Assembly: GCF_001435095.1 (NCBI RefSeq)
Contig: NZ_AZFC01000001.1
Location: 62,001-126,000 of the forward strand
Length of the DNA stretch: 64,000 bases
DNA from: Levilactobacillus spicheri DSM 15429
Lineage (GTDB): Bacteria > Bacillota > Bacilli > Lactobacillales > Lactobacillaceae
Reading direction: 5' to 3'
Shown: in pieces, positions 41,284-50,053 of the stretch
Layout of the letters: every line of letters starts with the position of its first letter
How positions within the stretch are numbered: position 1 is the first letter of the stretch
The notes under the pieces: model-generated
Database searches by the model: none
Seen by the model: the letters and a program-made list of their open reading frames with translations, nothing else
Told to the model about the DNA's origin: nothing
Position numbers and translations under genes: made by a program

Positions 41284-41314
41284 AGTGTAGTCCTTAGAGG
41301 TACCTCTAAGACAA
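41284..41314 (-). promoter_or_regulatory. MerR-type promoter (19-bp spacer) of the aldo/keto reductase
   Basis: Minus strand TTGTCT (41309-41314), 19 bp, TACACT (41284-41289), with perfect palindrome CTTAGAGGTACCTCTAAG (41293-41310). The dyad centre lies 7.5 bp into the spacer, as at 15186 and 38085. Confidence 0.72.
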
Positions 41315-41323
41315 GCGCAATCG

Positions 41324-43900
41324 TTAATCGACGGACTGCAAGGCGTCCAACATGTTGACGTGCTTGAGTTTCTGATGCATCAACGCCATGACGCCCAGGC
41401 TGAAGACCAGCGTCAAGAGCGCAGCGTACAGGTAGCTGACCCAGTGGATTCCCGGCGAAAACATCAGTGCGTTGGTCTCCGCCGTTTGCAGGATGTAGGC
41501 GTGCAGCCAGTTCCCCAAGAAGCACCCCACCAGGATGCCCAACCCCGTCAGGATCAGGTTCTCCCGGAAGATGTACAGCGTGACCTCGCCGTCGTAGAAA
41601 CCCAGGACCTTGATGGTCGACAACTCGCGAATCCGCTCGGACACGTTGATGTTGGTCAGGTTGTAGAGCACCACCAGCGCCAGCGCCCCGGCCGAGATCA
41701 CGAAGATTAGGACCACCAGGTTCATGCTGTCGAACGTCTTAAAGTTGGTCTGCCGCTCGGTCCGCATCAGCGTCACGTTCAGGAAGCCGTTGTGGCGCAA
41801 CAGCGTATCGGCGTAGGCGTTCCCGGCCCGCTCGCTGTCGTGGGTGAACTGGACCAGGTCGCCATTATAGGTCGGGCGCTGACCGAAGACCTGCCGGTAA
41901 TAGGTCGGGCTCAGGTAGACAAAGTGGTTGACGTAGTTCTCGGCGATGGCCGCGATCGTCACCCTGTGGGTCCCCTGGCCCGCCAGTTTTAGCGGCAATT
42001 GGTCGCCCATCTTAACGTGGTAGAGCTTGGCCAGCTTCTCGTCGATGATGGCACCGCGCCGCGTCAGGTGGTAGGCCCGGTGCGTCTGCCGGTTCCGCAG
42101 GGTCACGAAGCGGTTCAAGCGCTCGGGATGCTCCGGGACGCCCAGGGTCGCGGTCTGCTCGGCCACGCCAGCGCCCTGGATCGTGACCTGCGCCGACTTC
42201 AGCGTCAGGCTGTCCCGGTAAACGGCGGGCCGCGTCAGCGTTTGCCGCTGGGCGCGAGTCGGGTTGCCCGTCCGGGTCACGATGGCGTCGTAGTGCCAGA
42301 GGTCGTTGAACTGCTTGGTGCTGATGTCGCCGATCGAATCCTTCAACCCAAACCCGGTGATCATCATCGCCATGCACCCGGCGATCCCCAGGACCGTCAT
42401 CAGCAGGCGCTGCTTGTAGCGCAAGAGGTTCCGGAGGGTGATCTTGTGGTTAAAACTCAGCCGGCGCCACAGTCCGGTCCAGCGTTCCAGTAACAGCGTC
42501 TTCCCGGCCTTGGGGGCCTTCGGTTGCAGGAGCTGGGCCGGTAAGCTGCGCAGGTCGACGCGCAAGACGATGGCCGCGATCCCCAGGGTGCAGGCCAGCG
42601 CGATGGCCAATGCCGCCCAGATGTCGGGCCAGAGGTACTGCACGCTGATGGCCGGCAGGTTATACATACTGCCATAGGCCTGCGCGATAAACTGCGGGAA
42701 GAAGTTCACGCCGAAGACCACGCCCAGCGCGGTCCCCAGCAACGCGGCCAGCCCGCCGTAGAGCATGAACTCGCTGCCGACCGCGGCGTTGCCGTAACCC
42801 AGGGCTTTCAGCGTACCCATCTGCAACCGCAGCTCCTCGACCATCCGGGTCATGGTCGTCAGACAGATCAAAGCGGCGATGGCGATGAAGAACAGCGGGA
42901 AGACCGTGGACAACGCCACGACCCGCTGGGTGTTCTCGTGGTACTCGGTGTACCCCGGGTTGTCCGCCCGGTCGGTGTAGAGGTAGGTCGCCGGACGAAT
43001 GGCCGCGACCTGCGCCTGGGCGGCTCGCAAGCGTTGCTGCAGCGCGACCAGGGCGGGCGTCTTCGCCGGCACCTGGGCTTGTAGTTGACTGACCTGCCGT
43101 TGCAGGGGGGCCAGCTGAGCGCGGGCCTGTCGCTGGAGCTGCCGTTGACGTTTTTGTGCGTTGGGCCGCAACCAGGCCTTTAATTGCCGGGTGTTGGCCC
43201 GGTTCAAGCGGCGATAGGTCGCGGAGTACGGCGTGACGTGCCGCAGGTTCTTGAACTGCACGTCCAAGCGACTTGCCACGTTGCCGGTCAGCGTCCGTGG
43301 TCGGACGTAGGCCAGGTAGTCCAGCGTCCCCTTACCCACGGTGGTCACTCCGCGACTCACGTTTTCTAGGTACCGGGGTGAGTTAACGAAGCCGACGATC
43401 TTAAACGTCCGCCGGGTGAACTGCCGGTTCAACCGCGCGGTGCTGGCGATGCGGTAGGTCCCGCCCACCTTCAGCCGCGGTTGGAGGCGCTTGGCCTGGG
43501 CGTCCAGCACCACTTCGTTGGCCTGGCGCGGCAGGCGGCCCTGAACCACCCGCAAGCGGTCCACCCGTTGCTGACGAGGCAGCTCGGTCACCCGGACCAC
43601 CCGGTTATTGTTCCGTTGGGTCACGTCCAGGTAGCGGGTGGTCTGATACGTCAGCTGGTCGGTGTGCCGGTCGAGGACCCGGGTGTCCGCGGCCGTCAGC
43701 CCCAGCGTCGACTGGACGCTGTTGGTCGCGAGCCGTTGGGTGGCGAAGTAGCGGTCGGCGGCCTGCAGCATGTCCGGCCCGGTCGCCCGAATGCCGGTGT
43801 AGAAGGCCACGCCGAGGAAGATGATCAGGAGGATGGACAGAAAACGGGCTTTGGAGCGCCAGATTTCTCGTAGGATGACGCGTAAATAAGCGGTTGTCAT
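41324..43900 (-). CDS. Large MacB/FtsX-type ABC permease
   Basis: 858-residue permease with two FtsX-like modules: helix 1 at about 20-40, a large outer domain containing a Gln/Arg/Ala coiled coil (about 255-315), three helices (about 335-470), a further helix near 515-535, a second outer domain, and three helices at the end (about 725-850). This is the long two-module form used to export peptides, lipids or antibiotics. ATG at 43900 lies 8 nt after the ATPase stop, within AGGTGATG; the operon is ATPase then permease. Likely controlled by the TetR gene at 44802. Confidence 0.9.
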   Translation of the reverse strand: MTTAYLRVILREIWRSKARFLSILLIIFLGVAFYTGIRATGPDMLQAADRYFATQRLATNSVQSTLGLTAADTRVLDRHTDQLTYQTTRYLDVTQRNNNRVVRVTELPRQQRVDRLRVVQGRLPRQANEVVLDAQAKRLQPRLKVGGTYRIASTARLNRQFTRRTFKIVGFVNSPRYLENVSRGVTTVGKGTLDYLAYVRPRTLTGNVASRLDVQFKNLRHVTPYSATYRRLNRANTRQLKAWLRPNAQKRQRQLQRQARAQLAPLQRQVSQLQAQVPAKTPALVALQQRLRAAQAQVAAIRPATYLYTDRADNPGYTEYHENTQRVVALSTVFPLFFIAIAALICLTTMTRMVEELRLQMGTLKALGYGNAAVGSEFMLYGGLAALLGTALGVVFGVNFFPQFIAQAYGSMYNLPAISVQYLWPDIWAALAIALACTLGIAAIVLRVDLRSLPAQLLQPKAPKAGKTLLLERWTGLWRRLSFNHKITLRNLLRYKQRLLMTVLGIAGCMAMMITGFGLKDSIGDISTKQFNDLWHYDAIVTRTGNPTRAQRQTLTRPAVYRDSLTLKSAQVTIQGAGVAEQTATLGVPEHPERLNRFVTLRNRQTHRAYHLTRRGAIIDEKLAKLYHVKMGDQLPLKLAGQGTHRVTIAAIAENYVNHFVYLSPTYYRQVFGQRPTYNGDLVQFTHDSERAGNAYADTLLRHNGFLNVTLMRTERQTNFKTFDSMNLVVLIFVISAGALALVVLYNLTNINVSERIRELSTIKVLGFYDGEVTLYIFRENLILTGLGILVGCFLGNWLHAYILQTAETNALMFSPGIHWVSYLYAALLTLVFSLGVMALMHQKLKHVNMLDALQSVD

Positions 43901-43908
43901 GTCATCAC

Positions 43909-44610
43909 CTACCACTCAATGTCGGCCAGCGGCGTCGGGTGGGCGTTGTGGTGGACCGACTGAATCTGCGCGTCGTTGATCCGGATGACCTGGTCTCCCA
44001 TCTGGGCGATGGCGCTGTTATGGGTCACGATGATCACCGTGGTGCCGGTCTGCTTAGCGGCATCCTGGATCACCTGCAGGACTTGCTTACCGGTCTGATA
44101 GTCCAAAGCACCGGTGGGCTCGTCGCACAGTAACAGTTTGGGGTTCTTGGCGACCGCCCGGGCGATGGCCACCCGCTGCTGTTCCCCGCCGGACAGCTGG
44201 GCCGGGAAGTTGCGGGCCCGGTCGCTCAGCCCCACCAACGCCAACGTCTGGTCGACGTCACGGGCGTCCTGGGTGATCTGCGAGGCCAGCTCGACGTTTT
44301 CCCGGGCGGTCAGGTTGGGAATCAGGTTATAGAATTGAAAGACGAACCCGACGGCCTGGCGCCGGTAAGTGGTCAGCTGCTTGGGGGTGAAGCGGCTGAT
44401 GTCGACCCCGTCGATTTTGACCTGGCCGCTGGTCGGCGAGTCCATCCCCCCGAGAATGTTCAGGAGCGTCGACTTGCCCGCCCCACTGGGTCCCAGGATG
44501 GTGACCACGGCTCCCCGTTCGACCGTAAAGGTCAGGTCGCGATTGGCCACGGTCAGCTGGTCCCCGTTACGAAACGACCGGGTCTCGTGTGTTACTTCAA
44601 TGTAGGCCAT
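43909..44610 (-). CDS. ABC exporter ATPase (MacB-like)
   Basis: 233-residue ATPase: Walker [11 protein letters not shown]-loop [13 protein letters not shown], signature [13 protein letters not shown], Walker [13 protein letters not shown] and switch His in VTHNSAIAQ. Partner of the 858-residue permease downstream. AGAGGAGG upstream of the ATG. The leader carries a TATGTA/TACATA dyad at 44626-44643 right after a TGCTAAAAT -10 box, so a TetR-type repressor probably binds there. Confidence 0.92.
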   Translation of the reverse strand: MAYIEVTHETRSFRNGDQLTVANRDLTFTVERGAVVTILGPSGAGKSTLLNILGGMDSPTSGQVKIDGVDISRFTPKQLTTYRRQAVGFVFQFYNLIPNLTARENVELASQITQDARDVDQTLALVGLSDRARNFPAQLSGGEQQRVAIARAVAKNPKLLLCDEPTGALDYQTGKQVLQVIQDAAKQTGTTVIIVTHNSAIAQMGDQVIRINDAQIQSVHHNAHPTPLADIEW

Positions 44611-44625
44611 ACAAAAACCTCCTCT

Positions 44626-44643
44626 TATGTATCCGATTACATA
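44626..44643. promoter_or_regulatory. Candidate TetR operator of the ABC exporter
   Basis: TATGTATCCGATTACATA, six-base arms with 6-bp spacer, between the TAAAAT -10 (44653-44658, minus strand) and the ribosome site. Confidence 0.55.
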
Positions 44644-44720
44644 GCTTTATTTTAGCATGTTCGCGGCGGGGACGCCCGTTCCGACCTGGTTTCATTCAGG
44701 ATTTCCGCGAACGCGGTCGT

Positions 44721-44763
44721 CAAAAAAGGCGGGTCTCAGACAGAAGTCTTCGGCTCGCCTTTC
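44721..44763 (-). terminator. Terminator of the TetR gene
   Basis: AGGCG.../...CGCCT stem containing GTCTGAGAC, then TTTTTT on the minus strand. Confidence 0.7.
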
Positions 44764-44801
44764 TTTGACTTGGGATTGCGTTAGCCCACCACTAGCGGCG
44801 A

Positions 44802-45380
44802 CTAATCGCCACGCGAGTTCCCGCCGCCTATTAGTGCCCGCATAGTCGCCGTCTGGAAGGTCCCAATCAGGTCGTGAATCGTGGTCAAGGGCTCGCGTTG
44901 CCCGTCCAGCAGCCATTCGCGCCAGATAGCGTAGACGCCCGCACTCATGAAGCGGGTCCAGTAGGTTCGTTGGGCGGACGTCAACGCTGTCTGCGCGAGG
45001 GTCACCTGGTAAAAGGCCGTCATGTTTTGATCGAAGGCCGTTCGAATGATGTGTTCGAAGCCCCGCTCGGTCGCCAGCCGCAACATTGGGGCGAACTCGG
45101 TGAAGAAGGCCCCGATGGTCGCCAATTTCTGGTCGGCGGGCACGTGGTCGCTGACGTCCCTAAACCGCGCGGCGATGGCCGGTTCAAAGTACGCCCGCAG
45201 AAGGTCGTCGAGTGTCGTGAAGTTCCGGTAGAACGCCATTCGGCTGACCCCCGCACGCTTGACCACCTGCGTCACCGTGATGCGCTTTAAGTCGGTCGTC
45301 TCTAGCAGTTGAAACAACGCCGTGGTCAAGTAGGTTTGTGAGTCCCGCTTGATGACCTGGGCGTGATGCGTCGCTGCCAT
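44802..45380 (-). CDS. TetR-family regulator
   Basis: 192-residue protein: N-terminal helix-turn-helix (ITVTQVVKRAGVSRMAFYRNFTTLDDLL, about 34-61), then a helical ligand domain of the TetR_C_7-like kind frequent in lactobacilli. GGAGG precedes the ATG, and the promoter reads TTGTAA, 17 bp, TACAAT on the minus strand. It lies just upstream of the ABC exporter on the same strand, though with a terminator between, and is the obvious candidate to bind the dyad at 44626. Confidence 0.88.
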   Translation of the reverse strand: MAATHHAQVIKRDSQTYLTTALFQLLETTDLKRITVTQVVKRAGVSRMAFYRNFTTLDDLLRAYFEPAIAARFRDVSDHVPADQKLATIGAFFTEFAPMLRLATERGFEHIIRTAFDQNMTAFYQVTLAQTALTSAQRTYWTRFMSAGVYAIWREWLLDGQREPLTTIHDLIGTFQTATMRALIGGGNSRGD

Positions 45381-45507
45381 AACATTTCCTCCAATCCGTC
45401 ACAGATGCCGCCGTGACCCTTGTCTTTTCGTTGTTCCCATTGTAGGATACTTCCACAGACGTTACAAGTGTCACCTAATCAAAAATCACATTCTGGAGGT
45501 TTTATCC

Positions 45508-46557
45508 ATGCACACCCAACACCCCTTAGTCGTCGTCACCGGCGGCAGCGGCTTTATCGCCATCCACATCATTCGCCAACTTCTACAACAAGGTTACGCG
45601 GTCCGCACCACGGTCCGCTCGCTGGCCAAGACGGCCGTCATCCATGAAATGCTGACGAACGGCGGCATCACCGACTTTCAGCACCTCGATATCGTGACCG
45701 CCGACCTCAGTGCCGACCGTCACTGGGACCAGGTCATGGCCGGCGCCACCTACGCCATCGACGTGGCTTCCCCCACCCCCAAGTTGGACTTCAAACACAA
45801 GGAAGAGATGATTCGCCCGGCCGTCGACGGGGTCCGCCGGGTCTTGACCGCCGCCCAGGACGCCGGCGTCTCCCGGGTCGTCCTGACCTCGGCTTACGGG
45901 GCCGTCTTCGCCGGTCACCCTCACCGCACCACGCCGTACACCGAGGAGGACTGGTCGGACCTGAACTGGTCCCACATCCACCCCTACCAGGAATCTAAGA
46001 CCCGTGCCGAATTGGCCGCCTGGGACTTCATCCGAAACGAGGGCCACGGACTGGAACTGGCGACCGTCAACCCGGTAGGCGTCATGGGCCCCGTCCTGTC
46101 CGCCAAGTACTCCCACTCAAACGTCCAGACGCAACAGATGCTCGCCGGCCAGGTCAAGGCCGTACCGAACGTCGACTCCGGTTACGTGGACGTCCGCGAT
46201 GTGGCCAGCCTGCACCTCCTGGCCATGACGCACCCCGCCGCCAACGGTCAGCGTTTCCTGGCCACGACCGGAGAGACCCTGTCGATGCTGGACGTCGCCA
46301 ACGTCTTACGGGCGGCCTTCCCCGCCTTTGCGCCCCGTCTCCCCACCCGGACGATCCCAAACGTCCTGGTCAAGGCAGCGGCCCTGACCCACCCGAACCT
46401 ACGGATGGTCGCCTCCCTCCTCGGCCTGTACGCCGGCACCAGTAACGCCAAGGCCCAGCGCCTGCTGGACTGGCATCCCCGCTCCGCCAAGGAGGCCATC
46501 ATCGCCACCGCCCAGTCCATGATCGACCTGGGCATCGTCACCGCACCAGCAGAATAG
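45508..46557 (+). CDS. NAD-dependent epimerase/reductase family protein
   Basis: 349-residue extended SDR, similar in layout to dihydroflavonol-4-reductase and yeast-type aldehyde reductases. Cofactor site TGGSGFIAIHIIRQLL at residues 11-26, Arg in TTVRSLAKT favouring NADPH, DVASPTP, catalytic Ser in VLTSAYGAV and Tyr/Lys in YQESKTRAE. It ends with a lipophilic C-terminal domain. Divergent from the TetR gene, so it could be under the same regulator. Substrate unknown. Confidence 0.88.
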   Translation: MHTQHPLVVVTGGSGFIAIHIIRQLLQQGYAVRTTVRSLAKTAVIHEMLTNGGITDFQHLDIVTADLSADRHWDQVMAGATYAIDVASPTPKLDFKHKEEMIRPAVDGVRRVLTAAQDAGVSRVVLTSAYGAVFAGHPHRTTPYTEEDWSDLNWSHIHPYQESKTRAELAAWDFIRNEGHGLELATVNPVGVMGPVLSAKYSHSNVQTQQMLAGQVKAVPNVDSGYVDVRDVASLHLLAMTHPAANGQRFLATTGETLSMLDVANVLRAAFPAFAPRLPTRTIPNVLVKAAALTHPNLRMVASLLGLYAGTSNAKAQRLLDWHPRSAKEAIIATAQSMIDLGIVTAPAE

Positions 46558-46574
46558 AGTGGGGACCACCTCAC

Positions 46575-46605
46575 GAGGTCGCGACAGCTGTCACGGCCTC
46601 TTTTT
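46575..46605 (+). terminator. Terminator
   Basis: GAGGTCGCGACA/TGTCACGGCCTC stem with two mismatches, then TTTTT. Confidence 0.75.
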
Positions 46606-46716
46606 CGACGGTGGTTTCTGACCCCCCTTCACAGTTGTGAGACGCCTCAGTACCCATCTTTTCTGAAAAGCCGTATATTTGAACCAAACACGTTGTCATT
46701 TTGGGAGGGAGTTTCT

Positions 46717-47820
46717 ATGCATCGTTGGTATCACTGGCTACTCATGGGCCTGCTGGTCACCGGCCTGGGGTGGGGACCGAGTCTGCCCGCGCAGGCCGCC
46801 AGTCACCAGACCAAGGGCCTGATCCTCGACGCCGCACGCCAGTACTACTCCGTGGCGTCACTGAAGCGGCTCATCACCACCGTGCACCGGGGCGGCGGGA
46901 CCTTTTTACAGCTACACCTGACCGACGACAGTCGCTTCGGCGTGGAGAACGCCCGCCTGGGGCAGACCGTGGCCGCCGCGCGTAAACGCGGGGACGTCTA
47001 CTATAACCGCCGGACCGGTCTGGCTTTCCTCAGTAAGCACCAGCTCCGCAGCCTGGTGGTGTACGGTCACCAGCGCAAGGTCGAGGTCATCCCCGAGATC
47101 GATACCCCGGGGCACACCCGCGCACTGATCAAGCTGATGAAGACCTCGAGTGCCGCCAACCGTCAGCTGGCGGCAACCATCACGCATCAAAACGAGCTGA
47201 CCCTGCACGCGAAGCAGACCCTGCCCTTCGTCAAGTCCCTGCTGGGGGAGTACACCGGTCTGCTCTACCGGGGGCAACACCTGGCCATCGGGGGCGACGA
47301 GTACAGCGCCAGTACCCAGGCGACCCAGCCGACCACGGTCAGCTACACCAACGGCCTGAACCGGTATCTGCGGGGCAAGGGCCTCAAGACCACCATGTGG
47401 AATGACGGCCTGATGAAGGCCGACCTGCGGCGCATCGACCACAATATTCGGGTCGTCTACTGGAGCTACGACGGCGAGACCGGCAACTCCCAAACGGCGA
47501 AGGCGCACCGGCAGATTCGCGCGACCCTGCCCGAGCTGAACCGGGCCGGGTTCCAGACCCTCAACGCCAACTTCTGGTACCTGTACGTCATCACCCGGCC
47601 GGCGACCTTCAAGGCGGCCAACGTCCGCTACTGGCAAAACGACCTCAAACGGCACTGGACCCCCACCGTTTGGGATAAGACCAGCCACCAAAACCTGGCC
47701 ACCAGCAAGCGCAACCTGGGGTCGGCCATCTCCATCTGGGGCGACGGTAAAAAGACCTATTCCCAGCAACAGGTGCTGGCGAAGACGAAGCCGTTTTTGG
47801 ACACTTATTTTAAACAATAA
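46717..47820 (+). CDS. Secreted GH20 beta-N-acetylhexosaminidase
   Basis: 367 residues with signal peptide (WLLMGLLVTGLGWG, cleavage near AQAA at about 29) and a single GH20 barrel. FLQLHLTDDSRFGVE and EIDTPGHTRAL are typical strands, and the catalytic Asp-Glu pair is in AIGGDEYS. The enzyme releases terminal N-acetylglucosamine or -galactosamine from glycans outside the cell. Small for the family: no accessory domains. ATG at 46717 follows GGGAGGGAG; the earlier in-frame start lies before that site. No anchor motif, so it is released or held non-covalently. Confidence 0.9.
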   Translation: MHRWYHWLLMGLLVTGLGWGPSLPAQAASHQTKGLILDAARQYYSVASLKRLITTVHRGGGTFLQLHLTDDSRFGVENARLGQTVAAARKRGDVYYNRRTGLAFLSKHQLRSLVVYGHQRKVEVIPEIDTPGHTRALIKLMKTSSAANRQLAATITHQNELTLHAKQTLPFVKSLLGEYTGLLYRGQHLAIGGDEYSASTQATQPTTVSYTNGLNRYLRGKGLKTTMWNDGLMKADLRRIDHNIRVVYWSYDGETGNSQTAKAHRQIRATLPELNRAGFQTLNANFWYLYVITRPATFKAANVRYWQNDLKRHWTPTVWDKTSHQNLATSKRNLGSAISIWGDGKKTYSQQQVLAKTKPFLDTYFKQ

Positions 47821-47950
47821 GGATTGATCTCTCGGTTGCCCAATCCCCCGATTCGTCGTTAGCTTTTTCAGTGTATTTGCACCATTATTTCACCAGTGCT
47901 ATACTACCGAAAAAGGCCGTCACGGCCACCGTTAATCAGGAGGTTTTGCC

Positions 47951-48400
47951 ATGATCCATTATCAAGCTAAGCGCTTTGACCAACTCACCACCCACGAACT
48001 CTGGGCCCTTTACCACCTGCGAACGGCTGTCTTCGTGGTCGAACAAGCCTGTTACTACCAAGAAGTCGATGAAGCCGACCTGACCGCCGTGCACCTCCTC
48101 GGCACCGACGAAGCCGGACACCTCGTCGCCTACGCCCGGTTGATTCCCGAGCACGATCACGTTCGGATCGGCCGGGTCGTCGTGGCGCCGGCCGCCCGGG
48201 GCAAGGGTGCTGGACAGCAACTGGTCCACGAGGCCATCGCCGCCGTGAAGACCCAGTTTCCCCACGCCGTCCAGATTGACATCCAAGCCCAGGCCTACCT
48301 GCAAAAATTCTACACGGGTTACGGCTTCCAGCCCGTCAGCGACGTTTACCTGGAGACCGGGATTCCACACCTCGACATGATTTTGCCACTCACCGCTTAA
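47951..48400 (+). CDS. GNAT acetyltransferase, ElaA family
   Basis: 149-residue acetyl-CoA-dependent N-acetyltransferase. ElaA marks: YHLRTAVFVVEQACYYQEVDEADL near the start, IGRVVVAPAARGKGAGQQLV (acetyl-CoA pyrophosphate loop) and AQAYLQKFYTGYGFQPV. Substrate unknown. AGGAGG upstream of ATG. Single gene. Confidence 0.92.
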   Translation: MIHYQAKRFDQLTTHELWALYHLRTAVFVVEQACYYQEVDEADLTAVHLLGTDEAGHLVAYARLIPEHDHVRIGRVVVAPAARGKGAGQQLVHEAIAAVKTQFPHAVQIDIQAQAYLQKFYTGYGFQPVSDVYLETGIPHLDMILPLTA

Positions 48401-48493
48401 GCCTTGCCAACCGCAAGGCGCTTAATAGCAGCTATCACTGTTGACTGGGACTGCTTATAACTATTATGCTGATTACCCAGGGAGGTGGCGTCA

Positions 48494-48676
48494 TTGACGA
48501 AGAATAGTCGTTTATTGGCAAGTGCCTGTTTCTTTTTGTTTGCCATCTGTATGCTCTTATTTACCATGGGATTCATGCCGCAATATCGGTTTCTCTTCTT
48601 TATTGGGGCCGGCATTTTAATCGTGGCGGCCTTGGTTATTTGTGCAGACGGCTTTAAAAATAACCGAAAAAAATAA
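48494..48676 (+). CDS. Small membrane protein in an AT-richer patch
   Basis: 60 residues from TTG at 48494, 8 nt after GGGAGG (the GTG at 48485 abuts that site). Two hydrophobic helices (ASACFFLFAICMLLFTMGF and FFIGAGILIVAALVIC) and a basic end KNNRKK. The region is clearly less GC-rich than its surroundings, with codons ending in A/T, which hints at later acquisition. A promoter TTGACT...TATTAT stands about 50 bp upstream. Function unknown. Confidence 0.65.
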   Translation: MTKNSRLLASACFFLFAICMLLFTMGFMPQYRFLFFIGAGILIVAALVICADGFKNNRKK

Positions 48677-48736
48677 CGCCAAGCCCGCATTGAGTCCGCG
48701 CTAGACGTAGGCCAACGGTACCGTTCTGGCCTTAAA

Positions 48737-48779
48737 ACAACTGGCGCCGCAAGTCGAAAGTCACTTGCGGCGCCAGTTT
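48737..48779. terminator. Strong bidirectional terminator
   Basis: Perfect 17-bp stem AACTGGCGCCGCAAGT and its complement. Confidence 0.85.
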
Positions 48780-48791
48780 GCGTTCAATCAT

Positions 48792-49397
48792 TCAATTCAT
48801 CCCACTAGTCGGATCGAAGCCGGTCCGGTCGGCGGACGTAATCTGCCGGAGCACCCGACACGGGTTACCGGCCGCGATGACCCCGCTCGGGATTGCATGG
48901 GTCACCACGCTGCCGGCGCCAATGATGGTGTGGGCCCCGATGGTCATTCCGGGCATCACACTGACGTTGGCCGCCAACCAGCAGTCATCGCCAATCGTGA
49001 TGGGTTTGGCAACACAGCCCCCTCGCCGGCGTTCCGCGGCATCGAAGAGGTGGTTACTGGTGTACAGGCCGACCTTGGGCCCGAACAGCACGTGGTTGCC
49101 GATGGTCACCGGCGCGCCATCCAGGATCACACAGTCGTAGTTGGCGTAGAAGTCGTCGCCCACCGTGATGTTGCGGCCGAACTCGCAGCGAAAGTTGGGG
49201 TTCACGAACGGCCGCGCGCCCACGTGCCCCGCTAATTCACGAAACAATCGTTCCTTTTCGGCAGTGCTCCCCGCTTGATTAAGCGCTTCCGTTTTCTGGG
49301 TCGCCTGGTCTCGCAGGCGTTCCAAGCGGGGATCCAGGTCATTGTAGGGGTGCCCGCTCGCCATGTAGGCAAACTTTTCATCTAAACTCAGGGTCAT
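48792..49397 (-). CDS. maa: Maltose/galactoside O-acetyltransferase family
   Basis: 201-residue left-handed beta-helix enzyme transferring acetyl from acetyl-CoA to sugars. N-terminal MAC domain (MASGHPYNDLDPRLERLR) then hexapeptide repeats; the catalytic His is in LYTSNHLFDAAERRRG, and VTHAIPSGVIAAGNPCRVLR closes the helix. Such enzymes are thought to detoxify surplus non-metabolised sugars. The MAC domain favours the Maa (maltose) branch over LacA, but acceptors overlap. Shares a terminator with the gene before it. Confidence 0.9.
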   Translation of the reverse strand: MTLSLDEKFAYMASGHPYNDLDPRLERLRDQATQKTEALNQAGSTAEKERLFRELAGHVGARPFVNPNFRCEFGRNITVGDDFYANYDCVILDGAPVTIGNHVLFGPKVGLYTSNHLFDAAERRRGGCVAKPITIGDDCWLAANVSVMPGMTIGAHTIIGAGSVVTHAIPSGVIAAGNPCRVLRQITSADRTGFDPTSGMN

Positions 49398-49500
49398 CGA
49401 ATCGCTCCTTTCAATCTATCCGCTTTCAGCATACCACGCCCACCGGTTGGCCGGCTCCCCCCATTTAGTGGCCATTTCTCACCTGAACCGCGCAGCGCGC

Positions 49501-49533
49501 AAAAAAAGCGTCCAGGACCCACGTCCCAGACGC
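49501..49533 (-). terminator. Terminator
   Basis: GCGTCTGGGAC/GTCCTGGACGC stem then seven T on the minus strand. Confidence 0.85.
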
Positions 49534-49539
49534 CCAACG

Positions 49540-49728
49540 CTACTCGTCTAGTTTGGCGGCCGCGGCGGACCACTTGGTTAGCTGTTCCGCGGTGAAGTAG
49601 AGCTGTTGCTCAATGCCGACACGCACGAGATACCGGTTCGTCACTTGATCGTAGTAGATCACGGTGCCCACCACGCCCCGATATGGTCGGGGGAGCAGCA
49701 CCTGATCGCTCACGTTAAAAGCTGTCAT
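49540..49728 (-). CDS. Small beta-rich cytoplasmic protein (62 residues)
   Basis: Preceded by AAGGAGCGAG. The sequence VLLPRPYRGVVGTVIYYDQVTNRYLVRV has the look of an SH3/KOW-like barrel (turn GTV, alternation of hydrophobics), but no family can be named. Own transcript with its own terminator. No signal or membrane segment. Confidence 0.65.
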   Translation of the reverse strand: MTAFNVSDQVLLPRPYRGVVGTVIYYDQVTNRYLVRVGIEQQLYFTAEQLTKWSAAAAKLDE

Positions 49729-50053
49729 TCTTCTCGCTCCTTACCCTGACTCTCTTAACCCGCCTGGAAACCAGCGCCGGGCCAATCGACCAGTCGTGGG
49801 TCGTCTGCTGGTGAATTGGTTCAGCCCCGTCGCCATTTCGCCATTAGAATACCCTATTTCATCAGTTAATGATACTTTGAGGCCCTTTACAAATCAATTA
49901 ATAATTGAACGGCTTCCGGCATTGACGTTTGCGTCACTGGTGCGCGTTTCATCTGACAAAAAACAGGCAGGTAATTCTCAAGAATCGAGAATTACCTGCC
50001 TGTTGCGTCTCACCGCATGGCCGACGTCGCCGCGTCCGCTTAACGGTCATTCA
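49729..50053. other. Gene-free region
   Basis: About 230 bp without a supported gene, more AT-rich near 49850-49910, then the terminator at 49958-50004 belonging to the minus-strand reductase. Confidence 0.55.
49958..50004 (-). terminator. Terminator of the aldo/keto reductase
   Basis: CAGGCAGGTAATTCTC/GAGAATTACCTGCCTG perfect stem followed by T run on the minus strand. Confidence 0.85.
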
